Assembly: GCA_024399035.1 (NCBI GenBank)
Contig: JAKSID010000018.1
Location: 1 to 51,503 of the forward strand
DNA length: 51,503 nt
Source of the DNA: Fibrobacter sp.
GTDB lineage: Bacteria; Fibrobacterota; Fibrobacteria; Fibrobacterales; Fibrobacteraceae
Direction: 5' to 3'
Positions 50,551-51,503 of the stretch are shown here, one piece after another. Under the pieces are notes generated by a model, which saw only the letters and a list, made by a program, of their open reading frames with translations, was not told the DNA's origin and searched no databases. Each line of letters opens with the position of its first letter. Positions within the stretch are counted from its first letter, which is position 1. A program made the position numbers and the translations under genes.

Positions 50551-50826
50551 AAAAAACGACCGGTATTGACCGGCCGTTTTTGCGAGAGCAAAGTCTTACG
50601 AAATGTGATTTATTTGCGCTTGGACTTTGCGGACTTATGTGAGCAAAAAACGACCGGTATTGACCGGCCGTTTTTGCGAGAGCAAAGTCTTACGAAATGT
50701 GATTTATTTGCGCTTGGACTTTGCGGACTTATGTGAGCAAAAAACGACCGGTATTAACCGGTCGTTGTTGCGAGAGCAAAGTCTTACGAGACGTTTTTTT
50801 ACTTGCGCTTGGACTTTGCGGACTTA
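50551..50826 (-). repeat. 94-bp tandem repeat of the ABC-F gene 3' end with triplicated terminator
   Basis: The core CGACCGG starts at 50557, 50651 and 50745, a 94-bp period. Units 1 and 2 are identical; each has a hairpin terminator (9-bp stem, ATTG loop), GCGAGAGCAAAGTCTTACGA, and a 28-nt copy of the ABC-F gene's last codons and stop (starting 50610 and 50704; the real one starts at 50799). Unit 3 has a perfect stem ACGACCGGT-ATTA-ACCGGTCGT. In units 1 and 2 the single stem difference is a G-U pair in minus-strand RNA but an A-C mismatch in plus-strand RNA, so they favour minus-strand termination, though the T run on the plus side may also stop GH74 transcripts. Confidence 0.88.
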
Positions 50827-51503
50827 GACTCGTACCATTCGTCGAAGGTAATGGAGCGGTCTACGACGCCATCAGGTGTCAGTTCCAGAACGCGGTTTGC
50901 AACGGTCTGTGCAAATTCATGGTCCTGGGTGCAGAAAATGATGGGTCCCTGGAAAGCGGTCAAGCCGTTGTTCAGGGCGGTAATGGCTTCCAAGTCCAGG
51001 TGAGCGGTAGGTTCGTCCAACAGCAAGCAGTTTGCGTTGGAAAGCATCATCTTGGAGAGCATGCAGCGCACCTTTTCACCACCGGAAAGAACGTTACAGC
51101 ACTTCAGGGCTTCTTCGCCGGTGAAGAGCATACGGCCAAGGAAGCCGCGGATGAAGGTTTCATCCTGTTCCTTACTGTACTGGCGGAGCCAATCCACCAG
51201 GGAGAGGTCGCTCTGGAAGTAAGCGTCGTTGTTCTTGGGGAAGTAGTTCTGGGTAATGGTGTTGCCCCACTTGACAACGCCTTCGGCAGTGGGGATTTCG
51301 CCAGCGATCATCTGGAAGAATGCTGTCTTGAGAGTGCCGTATTCACCAACCAGGGCCACCTTGTCGCCATTGTTCAGGTTGAAGTTCAAACCCTTGCAGA
51401 TGATGCCGTCACCGCCATCAACGTCCATGTTCTTGACTTCAAGCACAATCTTGCCCGGTTCACGTTCCATCTTGAAGTTGACCCAGGGGAACTTACGGCT
51501 GGA
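50799..51503 (-). CDS. ABC-F family ATPase, C-terminal part (cut by the window edge)
   Basis: The frame runs off the window at 51503; an internal Met at 51470 is not the start, since the upstream codons read SSRKFPWVNFKMEREPG, the usual inter-domain sequence of ABC-F proteins. The second ABC domain has Walker A-like GEYGTLKTAFFQ (degenerate: the usual GxGK is TLK), signature LSGGEKVRCML and Walker B CLLLDEPTAHLDLEA, then the switch His in TQDHEF. ABC-F proteins act on the ribosome to relieve stalling or confer antibiotic resistance; loss of canonical Walker A in the second domain is known in YkpA/YbiT-type members. The C-terminus ends with a basic tail (SAKSKRK). Confidence 0.9.
   Translation of the reverse strand, partial: SSRKFPWVNFKMEREPGKIVLEVKNMDVDGGDGIICKGLNFNLNNGDKVALVGEYGTLKTAFFQMIAGEIPTAEGVVKWGNTITQNYFPKNNDAYFQSDLSLVDWLRQYSKEQDETFIRGFLGRMLFTGEEALKCCNVLSGGEKVRCMLSKMMLSNANCLLLDEPTAHLDLEAITALNNGLTAFQGPIIFCTQDHEFAQTVANRVLELTPDGVVDRSITFDEWYESKSAKSKRK

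Noticed and set aside
50627..50827. A 66-codon plus-strand frame in the 94-bp repeats
   Set aside because: It is the reverse reading of copied ABC-F 3' ends and terminators.
1..51503. Prophage, insertion sequence or defence island
   Set aside because: I found no integrase, transposase, phage structural or nuclease-type genes; gene content is envelope, catabolic and housekeeping.

Overview
The window reads as chromosomal DNA of a Fibrobacter-type, cellulose-degrading gut bacterium (Fibrobacterota). The inference rests on serine-rich linkers in lipoproteins and secreted enzymes, a GH5 cellulase and a GH74 xyloglucanase with a type-IX-like C-terminal domain, a long thrombospondin-type-3/OmpA envelope protein, beta-barrel proteins ending in Phe, and the codon bias. 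No database was searched. I recognise no rRNA, tRNA, prophage, insertion sequence or CRISPR array.

Layout. 0-9 kb: envelope genes (Ser/Lys/Asp-linker lipoprotein, SlyD-like prolyl isomerase with a Cys-rich tail, TSP3-OmpA protein, MltD-like lytic transglycosylase with five LysM domains and a probable small membrane protein ahead of it, a barrel protein, an ankyrin lipoprotein, a zinc-ribbon membrane protein). 9.2-14.5 kb: a six-gene TonB2/TtpC-like energy operon (DUF3450-like, long ExbB with coiled coil, ExbB, ExbD, TonB, TPR). 14.5-20.4 kb: MFS transporter, HprK-like P-loop protein, two unknown secreted proteins, a helical repeat protein, ogt. 20.5-29.9 kb: alr, an AgmX/TonB-type protein, an M29 aminopeptidase, a large secreted HExxH protein, a dense hairpin array, asd, a membrane protein, ssb. 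30-40 kb: NamZ/DUF1343, a barrel protein with a polylysine linker, leuCD, GH5 cellulase, a small lipoprotein, a membrane-anchored M23 peptidase and its neighbour. 40-51.5 kb: a 2443-residue secreted repeat protein, GH74, a triplicated terminator region, and the 3' part of an ABC-F gene cut by the window edge.

Most unusual signals. (1) At 26.95-27.42 kb, about twelve short perfect hairpins alternate between two architectures, separated by two recurring spacers, and include copies of the asd 3' end. (2) At 50.56-50.83 kb a 94-bp unit carrying a terminator and a copy of the ABC-F gene's last codons is present in tandem; a related element follows alr. Three minus-strand genes thus share a 3'-end element family. 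(3) The 2443-residue protein has 22 modules of about 97 residues in which every third one (2, 5, 8, 11, 14, 17, 20) has a lengthened loop, Lys/Ala/Pro-rich in the last three. (4) Dispersed TGTCATCC-type repeats were captured in frame at the N-terminus of one ExbB and the C-terminus of the next. (5) Two heptanucleotide arrays lie at gene starts, one inside a signal-peptide coding region. (6) Several genes lack a Shine-Dalgarno and have a -10-like hexamer 6-12 nt before the start codon, as leaderless genes would.

Functionally the window combines envelope building and remodelling (MltD, M23, NamZ, Alr, OmpA-like), energised outer-membrane transport, plant cell-wall breakdown (GH5, GH74, perhaps the giant fibre and the HExxH protein), and housekeeping (asd, leuCD, ssb, ogt, ABC-F).
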